Assembly: GCF_016415625.1 (NCBI RefSeq)
Contig: NZ_WBXP01000006.1
Span: 59,894 to 123,893, forward strand
Length of the DNA: 64,000 nt
Source of the DNA: Shimwellia pseudoproteus
GTDB taxonomy: Bacteria > Pseudomonadota > Gammaproteobacteria > Enterobacterales > Enterobacteriaceae
Reading direction: 5' to 3'
A program made the position numbers and the translations under genes. The number at the start of each line of letters is the position of its first letter. The stretch's first letter is position 1. Under the pieces are notes generated by a model. The model worked only from the letters and a program-made list of their open reading frames with translations. It ran no database searches and had not been told where the DNA came from. Of this stretch, positions 22,016-33,218 are shown piece after piece.

Positions 22016-22669
22016 TTAGCTGGCTTTACGCTCATGCTCCACGCGATATTCACGTAAATCTTCAATCGTGACCACGGCCATATTGTGCTGGCGGGCAAAT
22101 TCAATGCACTGCGGCGCACGTGCCATAGTGCCGTCATCATTGGTCAACTCACAGAGTACACCGGCAGGTTTAAAACCGGCCAGGGTAACCAGATCGATAG
22201 TCGCTTCGGTATGGCCACCGCGGGTCAGCACACCGCCAGGCTGAGCACGCAGCGGAAACACGTGCCCCGGGCGGTGCAGATCAGCAGGCTTAGCGCCGTC
22301 AGCAATCGCGGCGCGCACCGTGGTCAAACGGTCAGCAGCAGAAACACCGGTGGTCACGCCGTGGGCCGCTTCGATAGTCACAGTAAACCCGGTCCCGAAG
22401 GCGCTGGTGTTATTTTCGACCATCATCGGCAGATCCAGCTGTTTGCGGCGATCTTCGGTGATGCACAGGCAGACAATGCCGCTGCCGTGACGAATAGTCA
22501 GTGCCATTTGCTCAACGGTCATGTTTTCGGCAGGGAAAATCATGTCCCCTTCGTTTTCACGATCTTCGTCGTCCAGCACCATCGCACCGCGGCCTTCGCG
22601 CAGCGCTTTTAATGCATTTTCAACACGTTCGAAAGGTGTACCGTAAGCGGAAAGTAGCGTCTGATTCAT
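22016..22669 (-). CDS. ribB: 3,4-dihydroxy-2-butanone 4-phosphate synthase RibB
   Basis: Makes the four-carbon riboflavin precursor from ribulose 5-phosphate. The 217-residue length is that of the stand-alone enteric enzyme. The acidic substrate loop [18 protein letters not shown] is present, followed by [11 protein letters not shown] and [20 protein letters not shown]. The [12 protein letters not shown] segment contains the catalytic acidic residue. The long upstream leader carries an FMN riboswitch, so expression should fall when FMN is plentiful. Confidence 0.97.
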   Translation of the reverse strand: MNQTLLSAYGTPFERVENALKALREGRGAMVLDDEDRENEGDMIFPAENMTVEQMALTIRHGSGIVCLCITEDRRKQLDLPMMVENNTSAFGTGFTVTIEAAHGVTTGVSAADRLTTVRAAIADGAKPADLHRPGHVFPLRAQPGGVLTRGGHTEATIDLVTLAGFKPAGVLCELTNDDGTMARAPQCIEFARQHNMAVVTIEDLREYRVEHERKAS

Positions 22670-22778
22670 GGTAAAAAAACCTCATTAATATTATGGATTA
22701 CCAGAACCAGGGCAGTCTTAGGAGTGCCGTAAAACGGCTAAATTATAACGCGAGTGAGCCGGGGCCCAACAGAGTTAA

Positions 22779-22918
22779 TCTCTCCCATCCGGACTATGAC
22801 CGTCGGCCCCGGAATTACACCGGATCTGCTGACCTCCGGACATCGTTCCGGAGCGCTCGCGGGCTTTCAGCGCCATGGCTGATTTACCGCCGGTGGGGAG
22901 TTTCGCCCCGCCCTGAGA
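22779..22918 (-). promoter_or_regulatory. FMN riboswitch (RFN element) in the ribB leader
   Basis: Read on the minus strand, the hallmark RFN pieces occur in order: GGGCGGGGCGAAACTCCCCA, ACCGGCGGTAA, GCCCGCGAGC, GGTCAGCAGATCCGGTGTAA, TTCCGGGGCCGACGG and the closing TCATAGTCCGGATGGGAGA. This is the conserved FMN aptamer found ahead of ribB in enterics, where it lowers ribB expression through transcription and translation control. About 110 bases (22670-22778) of expression platform separate it from the ribB ATG, including a GGGCCCC-rich stretch. On the far side, 22919-23045 should hold the ribB promoter and the divergent ubiK promoter. Confidence 0.95.
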
Positions 22919-23045
22919 ATAAACGAGATTACTATAACGCTATTGAGTAGCCTCGGCAACGGTCTGATTGACGATTTCCGGTTTGCCACGGGCAGCGCAG
23001 GCATTACAATGGCGGCAATCCCTTTTCCCGCTCAGAGAACGCAAT

Positions 23046-23327
23046 ATGATCGACCCGAAGAAAATTGAAAACATCGCCCGTCAGGTACACGAATCCATGC
23101 CCAAAGGTATTCGCGAATTCGGGGAAGACGTTGAGAAAAAAATCCGTCAGATCCTGCAATCTCAGCTGTCGCGCCTGGATCTGGTGAGCCGCGAAGAGTT
23201 CGACGTACAAACCCAGGTGCTGCTGCGTACCCGGGAAAAACTGACGGCTCTTGAGCAGCGTCTGGCCGCTCTTGAAACCCGCCAGGCCGCCGAGCCAGAA
23301 AATCCGTCCATTGAAGCCCAGGACTAA
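23046..23327 (+). CDS. ubiK: Ubiquinone biosynthesis accessory factor UbiK (YqiC)
   Basis: A 93-residue BMFP-family protein. It starts [20 protein letters not shown] and has an amphipathic helix that binds membranes, followed by a coiled-coil heptad stretch ([19 protein letters not shown]) that trimerises. It assists the Ubi complex in aerobic ubiquinone synthesis. The ATG at 23046 fits the family; a longer frame from 22968 has no similarity. It lies downstream of, and is divergent from, ribB as in E. coli. Confidence 0.94.
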   Translation: MIDPKKIENIARQVHESMPKGIREFGEDVEKKIRQILQSQLSRLDLVSREEFDVQTQVLLRTREKLTALEQRLAALETRQAAEPENPSIEAQD

Positions 23328-23330
23328 GGC

Positions 23331-23358
23331 AAAAAAGAGCGGGTCCTCCTGACCCGCT
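23331..23358 (-). terminator. Terminator between glgS and ubiK
   Basis: AGCGGGTC (23338-23345) and GACCCGCT (23351-23358) form an 8-bp stem. On the minus strand it is followed by a run of six T residues, which terminates glgS. On the plus strand the T tract is weak. Confidence 0.75.
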
Positions 23359-23364
23359 GTTTGA

Positions 23365-23580
23365 TTAGTGTTCAGCTTCCAGTTCGACGGGTGTCACCCT
23401 GGCATCCCTGCGGCAGTAAAGCGCATAACGCTTACAAAACCACTGGCGATGCTTTTCATCCATGTTTCCTGTCACTGCGTTAATGTTCACCGTACGCCCT
23501 TCGTTATGCATCCGGGCAAAGGTACGGGCCAGAAAATCAAAGTTCTCTAACGAATACAGCGCATCGTGGTTCACTGGCAT
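23365..23580 (-). CDS. glgS: Surface composition regulator GlgS (ScoR)
   Basis: A 71-residue protein. The core [19 protein letters not shown], the [15 protein letters not shown] segment and the [12 protein letters not shown] stretch match enteric GlgS. It was first linked to glycogen content, and later work ties it to negative control of motility and surface adhesins. It is a single-gene unit with its own terminator on the minus strand. The 227 bases upstream hold the hldE terminator and presumably the glgS promoter. Confidence 0.93.
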   Translation of the reverse strand: MPVNHDALYSLENFDFLARTFARMHNEGRTVNINAVTGNMDEKHRQWFCKRYALYCRRDARVTPVELEAEH

Positions 23581-23730
23581 ACTCCTTCAGCTTGTCGGTT
23601 TCTAAACTGGTCATATGCTTTTTACTGTCTATAGTAATGCCAGATTTACCGCCCCGCGGATGAACATAAAATGCACAAATTGCGATCACTAATTGAGCGA
23701 AATCATAAAAATTACGACTTTTCCTGGCAT

Positions 23731-23770
23731 AAAAAAATCCCCCGGACAGCCCGCGCCGCCAGAGGGATTT
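23731..23770 (-). terminator. Terminator after hldE
   Basis: On the minus strand, AAATCCCTC pairs with GGGGGATTT across a GC-rich loop and is followed by a T run (A residues at 23731-23737). It lies 38 bases after the hldE stop. Confidence 0.7.
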
Positions 23771-23807
23771 ATCACGCCGGCGCGCATCCGCACCGGATAA
23801 AAACAAC

Positions 23808-25244
23808 CTATTGATTATCCGAAGACTTTTGAATGCGGCGAATAATATTAGTGGTTGAGCAGCCGTCTTCAAAATTCAGCACCATGACCTCACCGCCATT
23901 AGCCCAGACTTCTTTACTCCCGGCAATCTCTTCCGGCTTGTAATCACCGCCCTTCACCAGCAGATCCGGCAAGATCTCCCCGATCAACCGCTGGGGGGTA
24001 TCTTCATCAAACTGGACAACCCAGTCTACCGACTCCAGCGCAGCCAGCACGATCATCCGCTGGTCCTGCGGATTCACCGGACGGGTATCGCCTTTCAGGC
24101 GACGGGTGGACTCATCACTGTTTACCGCCACAATTAACCGATCGCCGAGGCGGCGCGCATTGGCCAGATAAGAAACATGGCCCGCATGCAGAATGTCAAA
24201 CACCCCGTTGGTCATCACGACCTTCTCACCCCGTTTACGGGCGGCGGCGACAGCCGCTTCCAGGTCATCTTCGCTCATCACGCCAAAACCGGTATCCGCA
24301 CGGCCACGGACGGCATTTTCCAGCTCCACCGGGGTAACCACCGAGGTCCCCAGTTTACCCACCACCACACCGGCGGCCGCATTGGCGAAGAAACAGGCCT
24401 CTTCCAGGCTGTTGCCTGCGGCCAGGGTCGCCGCCAGCACGCCGATCACCGTATCACCGGCACCGGTCACGTCGTATACTTCCTGGGCCTGGGTAGGCAG
24501 ATGCAGCGGTGCCTTACCTGGCTGTAACAGGGACATCCCCTGCTCAGAGCGGGTCACCAACAGCGCAGACAGGTCAAAGTCCGCAATCAGCTGCATACCG
24601 CGCTCTACCAGTTGCTGGTCATCTTTACACTTACCCACCACCGCTTCGAACTCAGACAAGTTCGGGGTCAGCAGCGTGGCACCGCGGTAACGGGCAAAAT
24701 CAGTCCCTTTCGGATCGATAAGCACCGGCACACCGGCCTGGCGCGCCAGGGCTATCATCTGCTGTACCGTGGCCAGCGCCCCTTTGGCGTAATCAGACAG
24801 TACCAGCGCCCCAACGGAAGGCAGCGACTGGCTAATACGCTCGTGGAGCGGCTGAGGATCGACCCCTTCAAACCCCTCTTCGAAGTCCAGACGCAGCAAC
24901 TGCTGGTTACGGGACAACACCCGTAACTTGGTGATGGTCGGATGGGTCGGCACCGAGACAAAATCACACTTAACATTCACACCGCTCAGCGCGGTGCTCA
25001 GTGCCCGGGCCGCATCGTCAATACCGGTCAGCCCGACCAGCCGCGATGTGGCCCCCAGAGAGGCAATGTTCATCGCCACGTTCGCCGCGCCGCCGGGGCG
25101 TTCTTCGATATTCTCCACCTTCACCACCGGGACCGGGGCTTCCGGGGAGATGCGGCTGGTCGGGCCGTACCAATAACGGTCAAGCATCACATCACCAACC
25201 ACCATGACGCCAGCACGGCTGTATTCGGGCAGCGTTACTTTCAT
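23808..25244 (-). CDS. hldE: Bifunctional heptose 7-phosphate kinase / 1-phosphate adenylyltransferase HldE
   Basis: Makes ADP-heptose for the lipopolysaccharide inner core. The 478 residues comprise two domains. The first, of about 315 residues, is a PfkB-type sugar kinase with [16 protein letters not shown] and [17 protein letters not shown]. The second, from about 345, is a cytidylyltransferase-like domain with [17 protein letters not shown] and [14 protein letters not shown]. The fusion order is the normal enteric one. glnE lies 98 bases upstream on the same strand. Confidence 0.97.
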   Translation of the reverse strand: MKVTLPEYSRAGVMVVGDVMLDRYWYGPTSRISPEAPVPVVKVENIEERPGGAANVAMNIASLGATSRLVGLTGIDDAARALSTALSGVNVKCDFVSVPTHPTITKLRVLSRNQQLLRLDFEEGFEGVDPQPLHERISQSLPSVGALVLSDYAKGALATVQQMIALARQAGVPVLIDPKGTDFARYRGATLLTPNLSEFEAVVGKCKDDQQLVERGMQLIADFDLSALLVTRSEQGMSLLQPGKAPLHLPTQAQEVYDVTGAGDTVIGVLAATLAAGNSLEEACFFANAAAGVVVGKLGTSVVTPVELENAVRGRADTGFGVMSEDDLEAAVAAARKRGEKVVMTNGVFDILHAGHVSYLANARRLGDRLIVAVNSDESTRRLKGDTRPVNPQDQRMIVLAALESVDWVVQFDEDTPQRLIGEILPDLLVKGGDYKPEEIAGSKEVWANGGEVMVLNFEDGCSTTNIIRRIQKSSDNQ

Positions 25245-25342
25245 TTCTGACTCTCCAGAGAGAAACTAAAAAATTGGGCGGATAATAGCATAAATCACTG
25301 TTATCGCGCGGTTAGGCACGGGTACACCGGTCACGCCAGCCT

Positions 25343-28174
25343 TTATCCCAGCCACTGCTGCCAGCGGCGGACCACCTGACTACGCTGCTCACTAAAGGCA
25401 TCCTGCGGCACAAGGCCAGGCTGCTCTTGCAGGGCCAGATGGTGAAGCGCATCGCGCAGCGTGACATAAGCATGGGTCAGGGCCTGAGCTTCGTCCTCCG
25501 CCATGATGTTGTTCTGCGCCAGCAATTCCAGAATGCGGACATTATCGGACCAGCGGGTGAGCTTTGGCGACTGATGGGCATAACGCAGCACCAAATACTG
25601 GGTAATAAACTCAATGTCGGTGATACCGCCCTCATCGGCTTTGATATCAAACTGATCTTTGTGTTTCCCTCCGAGGTGGGCGCGCATCTTCTCACGCATT
25701 TCCCGCACTTCGGTTTGCAGTTGCTCCCCGTCCCGGGACAAACAGAGGATCTGGCGCCGGGTGGCGTCAAACTGCTGGCACAGCAGCGGATCGCCATAGA
25801 CGATCCGCGCCCGTACCAGGGCCTGATGCTCCCAGGTCCAGGCCTCGTTTTGCTGGTAGTCCGCAAACGCCTCGACCGTGGTGACCAGCATCCCCGCCGC
25901 GCCGGACGGCCGCAAACGGGCATCAACTTCATACAAAATGCCGGACGATGTCCGGGTACTAAACAAGTGCATGATCCGCTGGGCAAGGCGCAAATAGAAC
26001 TGGCGGCCATCTATCTCCCGGGGGCCGTCGGTCATCACCTCTGCCGGGCAGTCATGCAAAAACACCAAATCAAGATCGGAACTGTAGCCCAGCTCCCAGC
26101 CCCCCAGCTTGCCGTACCCCACCACGGCAAAACCACGCCCGTCGCGATCGCGCAAATGGGTAGGCTGACCATAGCGGGCCACGGTATGGGCCCACGCCTG
26201 GTGCACCACCGCATCGATCATCGCCTCCGCCAGCCAGGTCAAATGGTCGCTGACTTTCATCACCGGTAATGTCCCGGCAATATCGGCGGCCGCAATGCGC
26301 AGCAACTGAGCCTGCTTAAACTGGCGCAGGGCCTCCAGCTGTTCTTCTTCGTCATCATCCGGCACCCGCAACAAATACTGGCGCAGCTCATCGCGATAGG
26401 CATCAGTGGCCGTAGGTTGATACAGGGTGGATGAATCGAGCAGTTCATCAAGCAACAGCGGGTAGCGGGCCAGCTGGCTGGCCACCATCGGCGAGGCCGC
26501 ACACAGGCGGATCAGATGCTTCAGGGCCCCGGGGAACTCCACCAGCAATTCGAGGTAGGTGGTCCGGGAGACTATCCCCACCAGCAGCACCACCAGCCGC
26601 CCGAGGATCAGCGGGGCGTCTTCGCGCTGGCAGACCTCACTCAGCAGATGGGGCATCAGCTGATCCAGCACCTGGCGGCCACGGGGGCCAATGGTGCGTT
26701 TCTCAACATCGCGGCGGAAGTCGGCCAGGATTACCAGCAGTTGCTGGCGCACCTGCGGGCTGTAATGGCTCAGCACCGCGCTGGCGTCGTCTGCCTCAAG
26801 GGTATCGGTCCACAGCTCTCGCCAGCCCTCCTCGCTACGCTCATCGGCACTGTCCTGTTCATCATCGCCAATCAGCGCGTTAAAAATGCGCCGCACGGCC
26901 TGCATATGCCGGGTTAACGTGGCGTGCAGCGTTGCCCAGTCCCCTTCGCCCATGGCCCAGGCCAGGCGCGCCTGGTCGAGGGGGTCATCCGGCAGGGTCT
27001 GGGTTTGTTCATCATGAATACTTTGTAGCAAGTTCTCCAGCCGGCGCAGGTAGCTCCAGCCATCGCGCAGCTGGGCGATATCGGCATCCGGCAGCAGGTG
27101 CAGCCGCCCCACGGTGTCGAGGGTTTCCAGCCAGCCCCGGGTCTGGAGCTGGGGCTCCCGGCCCCCGCGGATCAACTGGAAGACCTGGACGATAAACTCC
27201 GCCTCGCGGATGCCCCCGGCCCCCAGCTTAATATTATTGGTCAGCCCCCGGCGCCGTACTTCCCGGGCGATCATCCCTTTCATATTGCGCAAAGACTGGA
27301 TAACACTGAAATCGATATAGCGACGGAACACGAACGGCCGCAGCATATTGTGCAACTCCTGGCACCAGGGGTCATTGTTATCCCCCATGATGCGCGCTTT
27401 CACCATCGCGTAGCGCTCCCAGTCCCGTCCCTGATCCTGGTAATAATCTTCCAGGGCCGCATAACTCATCACCAGCGGGCCGCCATCGCCAAACGGGCGC
27501 AGGCGCATATCCACCCGGTAGACAAAGCCATCCTGGGTGGGCTGATCCAGGGCTTTGATCAGCCGCTGGCCGAGGCGGGTAAAAAATTGCGCGTTGTCCA
27601 GTTCGCGCCGCCCCCCCCGGGTGGCGCCGTTCTCCGGCCAGGTGAAGATAAGATCAATATCGGAGGAGAAGTTCAGCTCGCCGCCCCCCAGCTTCCCCAT
27701 GCCGAGGATCATCAGCGGCTGGGGAACCCCGTCAGCATTACAGGGGGTGCCCCACTCGGCGCAGCAGGCGTTATATAACCAGTCCCGGGCGGCCACGATC
27801 AGCGTTTCGGCCAGGACACTGAGCTGTTGCAGCGTCTCCCCGGTGGGCAGTACGTCCAGCGCCTGGGCCCAGGCAATACGCACCATCATCCGGCGGCGAA
27901 AATGGCGCAGCACCCGCATTAGCTCTGCTTCAGTGGCCACCGGGGACAGCGCCTCCTGTAACCACTGGCGGTAATGCTGCCATTCACCGGCCACTGGCCC
28001 CTGGGTGGTCAGCGCCTGCCAGCCTTCCGGGTCCGCGGGGACACTGTCCGCCACAAAATCACTGAATGCCAGCACCGCACGGGCGTCATCACTCAGGGTT
28101 GAAGCGACATCCGCTGGCAGGCGTGCCGCAGCCGCCTGCCCTTGTTGTTGTAAAAGCGCAGAGAGTGACAGCAT
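25343..28174 (-). CDS. glnE: Glutamine synthetase adenylyltransferase/deadenylase GlnE
   Basis: Controls glutamine synthetase by adding or removing AMP according to PII and glutamine signals. The protein is 943 residues, against 946 in E. coli. Both nucleotidyltransferase halves are intact: [18 protein letters not shown] in the N-terminal adenylyl-removing half and [18 protein letters not shown] in the C-terminal adenylylating half, joined by a helical linker containing [16 protein letters not shown]. It is downstream of ygiF by 42 bases and upstream of hldE, the same ygiF-glnE-hldE order as in E. coli. Confidence 0.97.
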   Translation of the reverse strand: MLSLSALLQQQGQAAAARLPADVASTLSDDARAVLAFSDFVADSVPADPEGWQALTTQGPVAGEWQHYRQWLQEALSPVATEAELMRVLRHFRRRMMVRIAWAQALDVLPTGETLQQLSVLAETLIVAARDWLYNACCAEWGTPCNADGVPQPLMILGMGKLGGGELNFSSDIDLIFTWPENGATRGGRRELDNAQFFTRLGQRLIKALDQPTQDGFVYRVDMRLRPFGDGGPLVMSYAALEDYYQDQGRDWERYAMVKARIMGDNNDPWCQELHNMLRPFVFRRYIDFSVIQSLRNMKGMIAREVRRRGLTNNIKLGAGGIREAEFIVQVFQLIRGGREPQLQTRGWLETLDTVGRLHLLPDADIAQLRDGWSYLRRLENLLQSIHDEQTQTLPDDPLDQARLAWAMGEGDWATLHATLTRHMQAVRRIFNALIGDDEQDSADERSEEGWRELWTDTLEADDASAVLSHYSPQVRQQLLVILADFRRDVEKRTIGPRGRQVLDQLMPHLLSEVCQREDAPLILGRLVVLLVGIVSRTTYLELLVEFPGALKHLIRLCAASPMVASQLARYPLLLDELLDSSTLYQPTATDAYRDELRQYLLRVPDDDEEEQLEALRQFKQAQLLRIAAADIAGTLPVMKVSDHLTWLAEAMIDAVVHQAWAHTVARYGQPTHLRDRDGRGFAVVGYGKLGGWELGYSSDLDLVFLHDCPAEVMTDGPREIDGRQFYLRLAQRIMHLFSTRTSSGILYEVDARLRPSGAAGMLVTTVEAFADYQQNEAWTWEHQALVRARIVYGDPLLCQQFDATRRQILCLSRDGEQLQTEVREMREKMRAHLGGKHKDQFDIKADEGGITDIEFITQYLVLRYAHQSPKLTRWSDNVRILELLAQNNIMAEDEAQALTHAYVTLRDALHHLALQEQPGLVPQDAFSEQRSQVVRRWQQWLG

Positions 28175-28216
28175 CGGATCGTTTCCCTTGGTTAATGCCT
28201 GGTCCGCCAGGTATGG

Positions 28217-29518
28217 TTATTTGCCGCTGTGCAGCCAGAACGGCACCAGCGCAATAGCTTGCCCCCGCCAGTGTTCGGTTTCCACGGACTGGTGATGGCT
28301 GATGGCCTGGCGCAGCTGTTGCCAGGTCTCCAGCCAGGGCTGAGTGAGCTGATCATCATAGTGCCCGGCCAGCATGCGGATCGCGTCCAGCTCCCGGGCC
28401 AGACGAATCAGCTGTTGCTGGTAGTAGCCGCTATCGGCAGAGTGTAAAAAGGCCTGGCGCAGCTCTGCGGCGTGGCGCGACAGCTGGATATCCGCAAAAC
28501 GCTTAAAGGAACCACCCAGCTTCTGGCGGCCTTTCTCATCCACAAACGGCAGCCAGCCACGGCTCACCAGCCAGTCGGTCAGCGCCAGTTTGGCACTGCT
28601 GAACTGCGGGCTCCAGGCCAGTGTTACCGGGGAGCTTCCCGCCTGAAGTGACGCTTCGCACTGCATCAGTTGATCACGCAAATGGGCACTCGCCTTACGC
28701 GGAATAATCCCGCCAAACAGCGCCAGCACGTGGCGTACCATGGCAATGGCTTCCAGCACCGGTTCACGGGCCTGTTCATTGCCGCGCACCCATAATTCTT
28801 CATGGTATTGCCAGTGGGCCAGGGCCAGCTCCAGCGCCCCAATAAGCCCCTGCTCTACGGTCGATTTCGCAGGTAGGTGTAACACTCCGGCGTCCCGGAG
28901 CGGGCGTACTGTGTTGCCACGGGCCAGGTGATAACCCCGGGCCGCTTTGCTCAGGCTTCCCTGGCGCAGTCCAGCCAGCGCGGTCAGTTGCCGCGCCAGG
29001 GCCAGCAGATCAGCGGTATTGCCGCTGAGAATCTCCATTTCCAGCTCGCTGATCGGCTCACGGAACTCACCGGCGCACACCTCGCCGAGATCGAGGGCTA
29101 TCTCAATGCGGCTTTCGCCGTGCGTGATGAGCCACTTCTCGCGGGCAAAATTGGTGCTGAACAGCGGCGCCACGCTGGCAGAAACGGTGTCGGCATCCAG
29201 ATCCCCGGGCCACATCTCCGCCGGGAACAGCCCTAATGCCAGATCTGGCGTCTCAAGGGGGATATTGTATTCCGGGCGCTGGTGCAGGCCGCCGACGGTG
29301 TGCCCCGCCGTTTTCATGGTCATCTCATAATGGCCATTGTCACCGCGGACTCGCAGGCCCATATCGTGACGGCGCAGTAAGCAATCCGGCGTTTCATAAT
29401 ACACATTAAGCAAATTGCGGGGCTCGCTGTGGCTGGCATCCAGCCCATTGAGCAACGCGCGCAGGTTATCCAGAGCACTGGACTCGACGATAAATTTTAA
29501 TTCAATCTCTTGTGACAT
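28217..29518 (-). CDS. ygiF: Inorganic triphosphatase YgiF (CYTH-CHAD)
   Basis: A 433-residue protein with an N-terminal CYTH triphosphate tunnel domain that begins MSQEIELKFIV, where the ExExK motif is EIELK. A C-terminal CHAD helical domain with conserved His residues follows from about residue 220. The E. coli protein hydrolyses inorganic triphosphate. The start is taken at ATG 29518; a frame extending to 29554 adds an unrelated 12 residues. It is the first gene of the ygiF-glnE-hldE run and divergent from ygiM over 254 bases. Confidence 0.94.
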   Translation of the reverse strand: MSQEIELKFIVESSALDNLRALLNGLDASHSEPRNLLNVYYETPDCLLRRHDMGLRVRGDNGHYEMTMKTAGHTVGGLHQRPEYNIPLETPDLALGLFPAEMWPGDLDADTVSASVAPLFSTNFAREKWLITHGESRIEIALDLGEVCAGEFREPISELEMEILSGNTADLLALARQLTALAGLRQGSLSKAARGYHLARGNTVRPLRDAGVLHLPAKSTVEQGLIGALELALAHWQYHEELWVRGNEQAREPVLEAIAMVRHVLALFGGIIPRKASAHLRDQLMQCEASLQAGSSPVTLAWSPQFSSAKLALTDWLVSRGWLPFVDEKGRQKLGGSFKRFADIQLSRHAAELRQAFLHSADSGYYQQQLIRLARELDAIRMLAGHYDDQLTQPWLETWQQLRQAISHHQSVETEHWRGQAIALVPFWLHSGK

Positions 29519-29772
29519 AAGTAGCTTACTTAACGTTGTATATGGACCACACATATTGTGGCGAACTTAATCGAATAATGCTGGTCAGTTAATAATATTT
29601 TGCGCCAAATTGCCATGCCGGTAGTATGCGTGTGGTTGAAAAAGCAGAGAGGTGCGCATAGTCAGTCACGTGACGAATGCTCCTGGATGATTCTCATTCA
29701 GATTTCATTTTTGCACCGCCACACTGATGCCACTACTATCGTTTCACTTTTTTGGACTATATCGACGACCTG

Positions 29773-30393
29773 ATGCCTAAATTACCCCTTATTTGCCTGA
29801 CTTTACTGACACTGAGCGTATCTGTTACGGCCCATAGCGAAGAAAAACGATACGTAACCGATGAGCTGAACACCTGGGTACGCAGTGGCCCGGGGGATAA
29901 CTATCGCCTGGTAGGCACGGTTAACGCAGGTGAGGAAGTGACCCTGCTGCAAACTAACCCGGATACCAAGTATGCCCAGGTGCGCGATGCCAATGGCCGC
30001 AACGCCTGGATCCCGCTGGCGCAGCTGACCAGCCAGCCGAGTTTTAAGGTGCGGGTACCGGATCTGGAAAATCAGGTGAAAACCCTGAGTGACAAACTGA
30101 ACAATATTGATGCCACCTGGAACCAGCGCACCGCAGAAATGCAGCGCAAAGTGGCGGCCAGTGATGGGGTCATTAACGGCCTGAAAGACGAAAACCAAAA
30201 GCTGAAAAACCAGCTGATCGTCGCCCAGAAGAAAGTGAATGCCGCCAACGTCCAGCTGGATGATAAACAACGCGCCATCATTATGCAGTGGTTTATGTAT
30301 GGCGGCGGTGTCGCGGGTATTGGTTTACTGCTGGGTCTGCTGCTGCCGCACATGATCCCAAGCCGCAAACGCAATAACCGCTGGATGAACTGA
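29773..30393 (+). CDS. ygiM: SH3-domain membrane protein YgiM
   Basis: A 206-residue protein. The signal sequence is about residues 1-20 (PLICLTLLTLSVSVTAHS). A bacterial SH3 domain follows (YVTDELNTWVRSGPGDNYR, with WIPLAQL at its end). Next is a coiled coil of about 80 residues, then a C-terminal membrane helix (GGVAGIGLLLGLLLPHMI) and a short basic tail. This is the TIGR04211 plan; the role is not established. ATG 29773 matches the E. coli N-terminus; a frame from 29752 is not supported. It is followed by a terminator and then cca. Confidence 0.93.
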   Translation: MPKLPLICLTLLTLSVSVTAHSEEKRYVTDELNTWVRSGPGDNYRLVGTVNAGEEVTLLQTNPDTKYAQVRDANGRNAWIPLAQLTSQPSFKVRVPDLENQVKTLSDKLNNIDATWNQRTAEMQRKVAASDGVINGLKDENQKLKNQLIVAQKKVNAANVQLDDKQRAIIMQWFMYGGGVAGIGLLLGLLLPHMIPSRKRNNRWMN

Positions 30394-30417
30394 TCGGCCG
30401 CGTCCCCGTCACGCCAT

Positions 30418-30454
30418 AAAAACCGGTATCAGCCGCTGTTGATACCGGTTTTTT
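30418..30454 (+). terminator. Rho-independent terminator after ygiM
   Basis: AACCGGTATC (30421-30430) pairs with GATACCGGTT (30441-30450), followed by a T run. It separates ygiM from cca. Confidence 0.9.
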
Positions 30455-30526
30455 GGTTTTTATCATCCACGGTCGCGGGGGCTTAACGTATGATAAAGGC
30501 ATGGTGTGACTCTCGCAGAGGTGAAA

Positions 30527-31768
30527 GTGAAGCGTTATCTGGTAGGCGGTGCGGTACGTGATGGATTACTGGGCTTAGCGGTCAAAGACCGGGACTGGGT
30601 GGTCACTGGCGCCACCCCCCAGCAGATGCTGGACGCCGGTTACCAGCAGGTAGGCCGGGATTTCCCGGTGTTTCTCCATCCCCAAAGCCGGGAAGAATAC
30701 GCCCTGGCCCGCACCGAGCGTAAATCCGGCTCCGGTTATACCGGCTTCATCTGCTATGCCGCGCCGGACGTTACCCTGCCTGACGATCTGCTGCGCCGGG
30801 ATCTGACCATCAACGCCATTGCCATGGATGACGACGGTAACCTCATCGATCCTTACGGCGGCCAGCAAGATATCCGGCAGCGCTGGCTGCGCCATGTTTC
30901 ACCGGCCTTCAGTGAAGATCCGCTGCGGGTATTGCGGGTCGCCCGGTTCGCCGCCCGTTTTGCCCACCTCGGCTTTCGGGTAGCCCCGGAAACACAGCAG
31001 CTGATGCAGCATATGGCCCAGTCCGGCGAGCTGGCCCAGCTCACCCCAGAGCGGGTATGGAAAGAGACCGAAAACGCCCTGCAAAGCGACAGCCCGCAGC
31101 GTTATTTCCAGGTGCTGCGTGATTGCGGCGCCCTGGCAGTCCTGTTCCCGGAGATAGACGCCCTGTTTGGGGTGCCAGCCCCGGCCAAATGGCACCCGGA
31201 AATCGACACCGGGGTACACACCCTGATGACCCTTGCCATCGCCGCCCGGCTTAGCCCGGAAACCGACGTCCGCTTCGCCGCCCTGTGCCACGATCTCGGC
31301 AAAGGGCTGACCCCGCGCCACCTGTGGCCCCACCATCGCGGCCACGGCCTGGCGGGTGTTGCCCTGGTGGAAGGCCTGTGCCAGCGCTTACGGGTGCCGA
31401 ACGAGATCCGCAGCCTGGCAAAACTGGTGGCGGAGTACCATGACCTGATCCATACCTTCCCGATCCTGCGGCCCGAGACTATCGTCAATCTGTTTAATGC
31501 ACTGGATGCCTGGCGCAAACCGCAGCGCGTCGAACAGCTGGCCATCACCAGCGAGGCAGACGCCCGGGGGCGTACCGGGTTTGAGGAGTGTGACTACCGC
31601 CAGGGACGCTTACTGCGTGCCGCCTGGCAGGCCGCGGCCCGGGTCTCAGCCAAAGACATTATTGCCGCCGGGATCACCGGTAGCCAGATCAAAGCGGCGC
31701 TGAATCAGCAGCGTATTGCGGCGGTGGCTAACTGGAAGGAACATCACTGCCCCCAGCCCCAGGAGTGA
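30527..31768 (+). CDS. cca: CCA tRNA nucleotidyltransferase with HD domain
   Basis: Adds or repairs the 3' CCA of tRNAs. The 413-residue protein has the class II nucleotidyltransferase head with [14 protein letters not shown], the [13 protein letters not shown] catalytic strand and [15 protein letters not shown]. The C-terminal HD phosphohydrolase domain has [13 protein letters not shown] choose GTG 30527 because AGAGGTG lies just upstream and the product MKRYLVGG matches E. coli; GTG 30506 would add seven residues. It converges on uppP with 17 bases between stops. Confidence 0.96.
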   Translation: MKRYLVGGAVRDGLLGLAVKDRDWVVTGATPQQMLDAGYQQVGRDFPVFLHPQSREEYALARTERKSGSGYTGFICYAAPDVTLPDDLLRRDLTINAIAMDDDGNLIDPYGGQQDIRQRWLRHVSPAFSEDPLRVLRVARFAARFAHLGFRVAPETQQLMQHMAQSGELAQLTPERVWKETENALQSDSPQRYFQVLRDCGALAVLFPEIDALFGVPAPAKWHPEIDTGVHTLMTLAIAARLSPETDVRFAALCHDLGKGLTPRHLWPHHRGHGLAGVALVEGLCQRLRVPNEIRSLAKLVAEYHDLIHTFPILRPETIVNLFNALDAWRKPQRVEQLAITSEADARGRTGFEECDYRQGRLLRAAWQAAARVSAKDIIAAGITGSQIKAALNQQRIAAVANWKEHHCPQPQE

Positions 31769-31785
31769 GGCCGGGGGGCGCGGTA

Positions 31786-32622
31786 TTACATAAATACGGC
31801 GTAGACCGCCGCCGCCACGATAAAGCGGTAGATGGCAAACGGCACAAACGAGATACGTTTGATCACCGCGAGGAAGGTTTTGATAGCAATCATCGCCACC
31901 ACAAACGCGGTGAAAAACCCGACGGCAAACATCGGCAGATCCTGCACGTTCAGGAAGTGCCAGCTCTTGTAGAGATCCAGCACCGTGGCCCCCATCATCA
32001 TCGGCACTGCCAGCAGGAAGGAGAATTCCGACGCGGCATAGCGGCTAACCCCCATTAACATCCCGCCACTGATGGTGGCCCCGGAGCGGGAGAAGCCCGG
32101 CCACAGTGCCAGGCACTGGAAGCAGCCGATGACAAATGCCTGACGATACGTCATATCATCAATGCCCACCGCACGCGGTTTTTTCGGCTTGAGGTATTCC
32201 GCAGCCAGCAGCAGAAAGCCCCCGACCACCAGGGCATACATCACGTTAACCGGGTTAAACAGGCTTTTGATGGTGTCATGAAAGACCAGGCCAAGCACCA
32301 CCGCCGGGATCATCCCCAGCAGAATATGGATCAGCGATAACCGCCCGGTGCTTTCCTGATTACTGTGGTCGCCTTCATAAGGCACTTTGTTACCGAAGTG
32401 AATACCGATCAGCCCAAACAGCCGCCGCCAGAACATCACGACCACGGCCAGAATCGAGCCCAGTTGAATAACCACTTCAAAGGTTTCGGCGATATCGCCT
32501 TTAAAGCCGAGTAAGTTACCGACAATAATCATATGCCCGGTAGATGAGACCGGTAAAAACTCTGTCAGCCCCTCAACAATCCCCAATATCAATGCAGATA
32601 TTAGTGAGTGTGCGTCACCCAT
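31786..32622 (-). CDS. uppP: Undecaprenyl-diphosphatase UppP (BacA)
   Basis: A membrane phosphatase that recycles undecaprenyl pyrophosphate for peptidoglycan and other envelope polymers; high levels give bacitracin resistance. It has 278 residues with eight helices. The signature [15 protein letters not shown] with catalytic Glu is near residue 18, and [13 protein letters not shown] with catalytic Arg is near residue 175. It lies downstream of folB on the same strand, 125 bases apart. Confidence 0.96.
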   Translation of the reverse strand: MGDAHSLISALILGIVEGLTEFLPVSSTGHMIIVGNLLGFKGDIAETFEVVIQLGSILAVVVMFWRRLFGLIGIHFGNKVPYEGDHSNQESTGRLSLIHILLGMIPAVVLGLVFHDTIKSLFNPVNVMYALVVGGFLLLAAEYLKPKKPRAVGIDDMTYRQAFVIGCFQCLALWPGFSRSGATISGGMLMGVSRYAASEFSFLLAVPMMMGATVLDLYKSWHFLNVQDLPMFAVGFFTAFVVAMIAIKTFLAVIKRISFVPFAIYRFIVAAAVYAVFM

Positions 32623-32696
32623 TATTAACCCCTATACCCTAAAATGATAAATGCGGTGCCCAAACCGGCACCAGAAAGAACTACCCACTAATTAAT

Positions 32697-32712
32697 CCGG
32701 TCTTAAGACCGG
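32697..32712. repeat. 16-bp perfect palindrome between folB and uppP
   Basis: CCGGTCTTAAGACCGG is fully self-complementary. It lies 36 bases after the folB stop on the minus strand and 75 bases before the uppP start. It may be a weak terminator (only ATTAAT follows on the minus strand) or a protein-binding site. I cannot decide from sequence. Confidence 0.5.
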
Positions 32713-32747
32713 AAACTCAGCATTAGGTTTAGCGTAACCTGGCAATA

Positions 32748-33113
32748 TTACTGTTTTTTTTCCCGGCTACCGCGTTCAATAATTACGCCCACATTGGCGG
32801 CCCGGGCCACTGCACCGGGTTTACTCACTTTGATCCGCACCCAGGGGGAACCAAACGTGGTCATCAGCAGTGCGGCCAGCTCCTCTGCCACCCGCTCCAC
32901 CAGGGCAAAGCGCTGGCCTTCAACATGGCGCAGCACGGCGTCGCTAATATCCGCATAACTCAGGCAATCCGCCACATCATCACTGGCCGCCGCCCGGCGG
33001 TTATCCCAGGCGAGTTCTATATCGAAAACCAGCCGCTGTTCAATGGTTTGTTCCCAGTCATAGACGCCAATCGTCGTGATTGCCGAAAGTTGCTCTATAA
33101 ATACAATATCCAT
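32748..33113 (-). CDS. folB: Dihydroneopterin aldolase FolB
   Basis: Acts in folate synthesis, cleaving dihydroneopterin to hydroxymethyl-dihydropterin and glycolaldehyde and also epimerising it. The 121-residue T-fold protein has [20 protein letters not shown] and [15 protein letters not shown]. The [15 protein letters not shown] helix and the [13 protein letters not shown] [17 protein letters not shown] end, with catalytic Lys, complete it. It is divergent from plsY with 105 bases between starts. Confidence 0.95.
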   Translation of the reverse strand: MDIVFIEQLSAITTIGVYDWEQTIEQRLVFDIELAWDNRRAAASDDVADCLSYADISDAVLRHVEGQRFALVERVAEELAALLMTTFGSPWVRIKVSKPGAVARAANVGVIIERGSREKKQ

Positions 33114-33218
33114 CAGGAGATCCGCTTTTTGATGATGCCGGATACCACTTCCGGCGAAATATGCGTATTATCCACAGATGCAGAGAATAAAACGACATTT
33201 TCACAACGGAAGAGCGTT

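Noticed and set aside
22693..22950. An 85-codon plus-strand frame upstream of ribB
   Set aside because: It lies entirely across the FMN riboswitch on the other strand and has no ribosome site or similarity.
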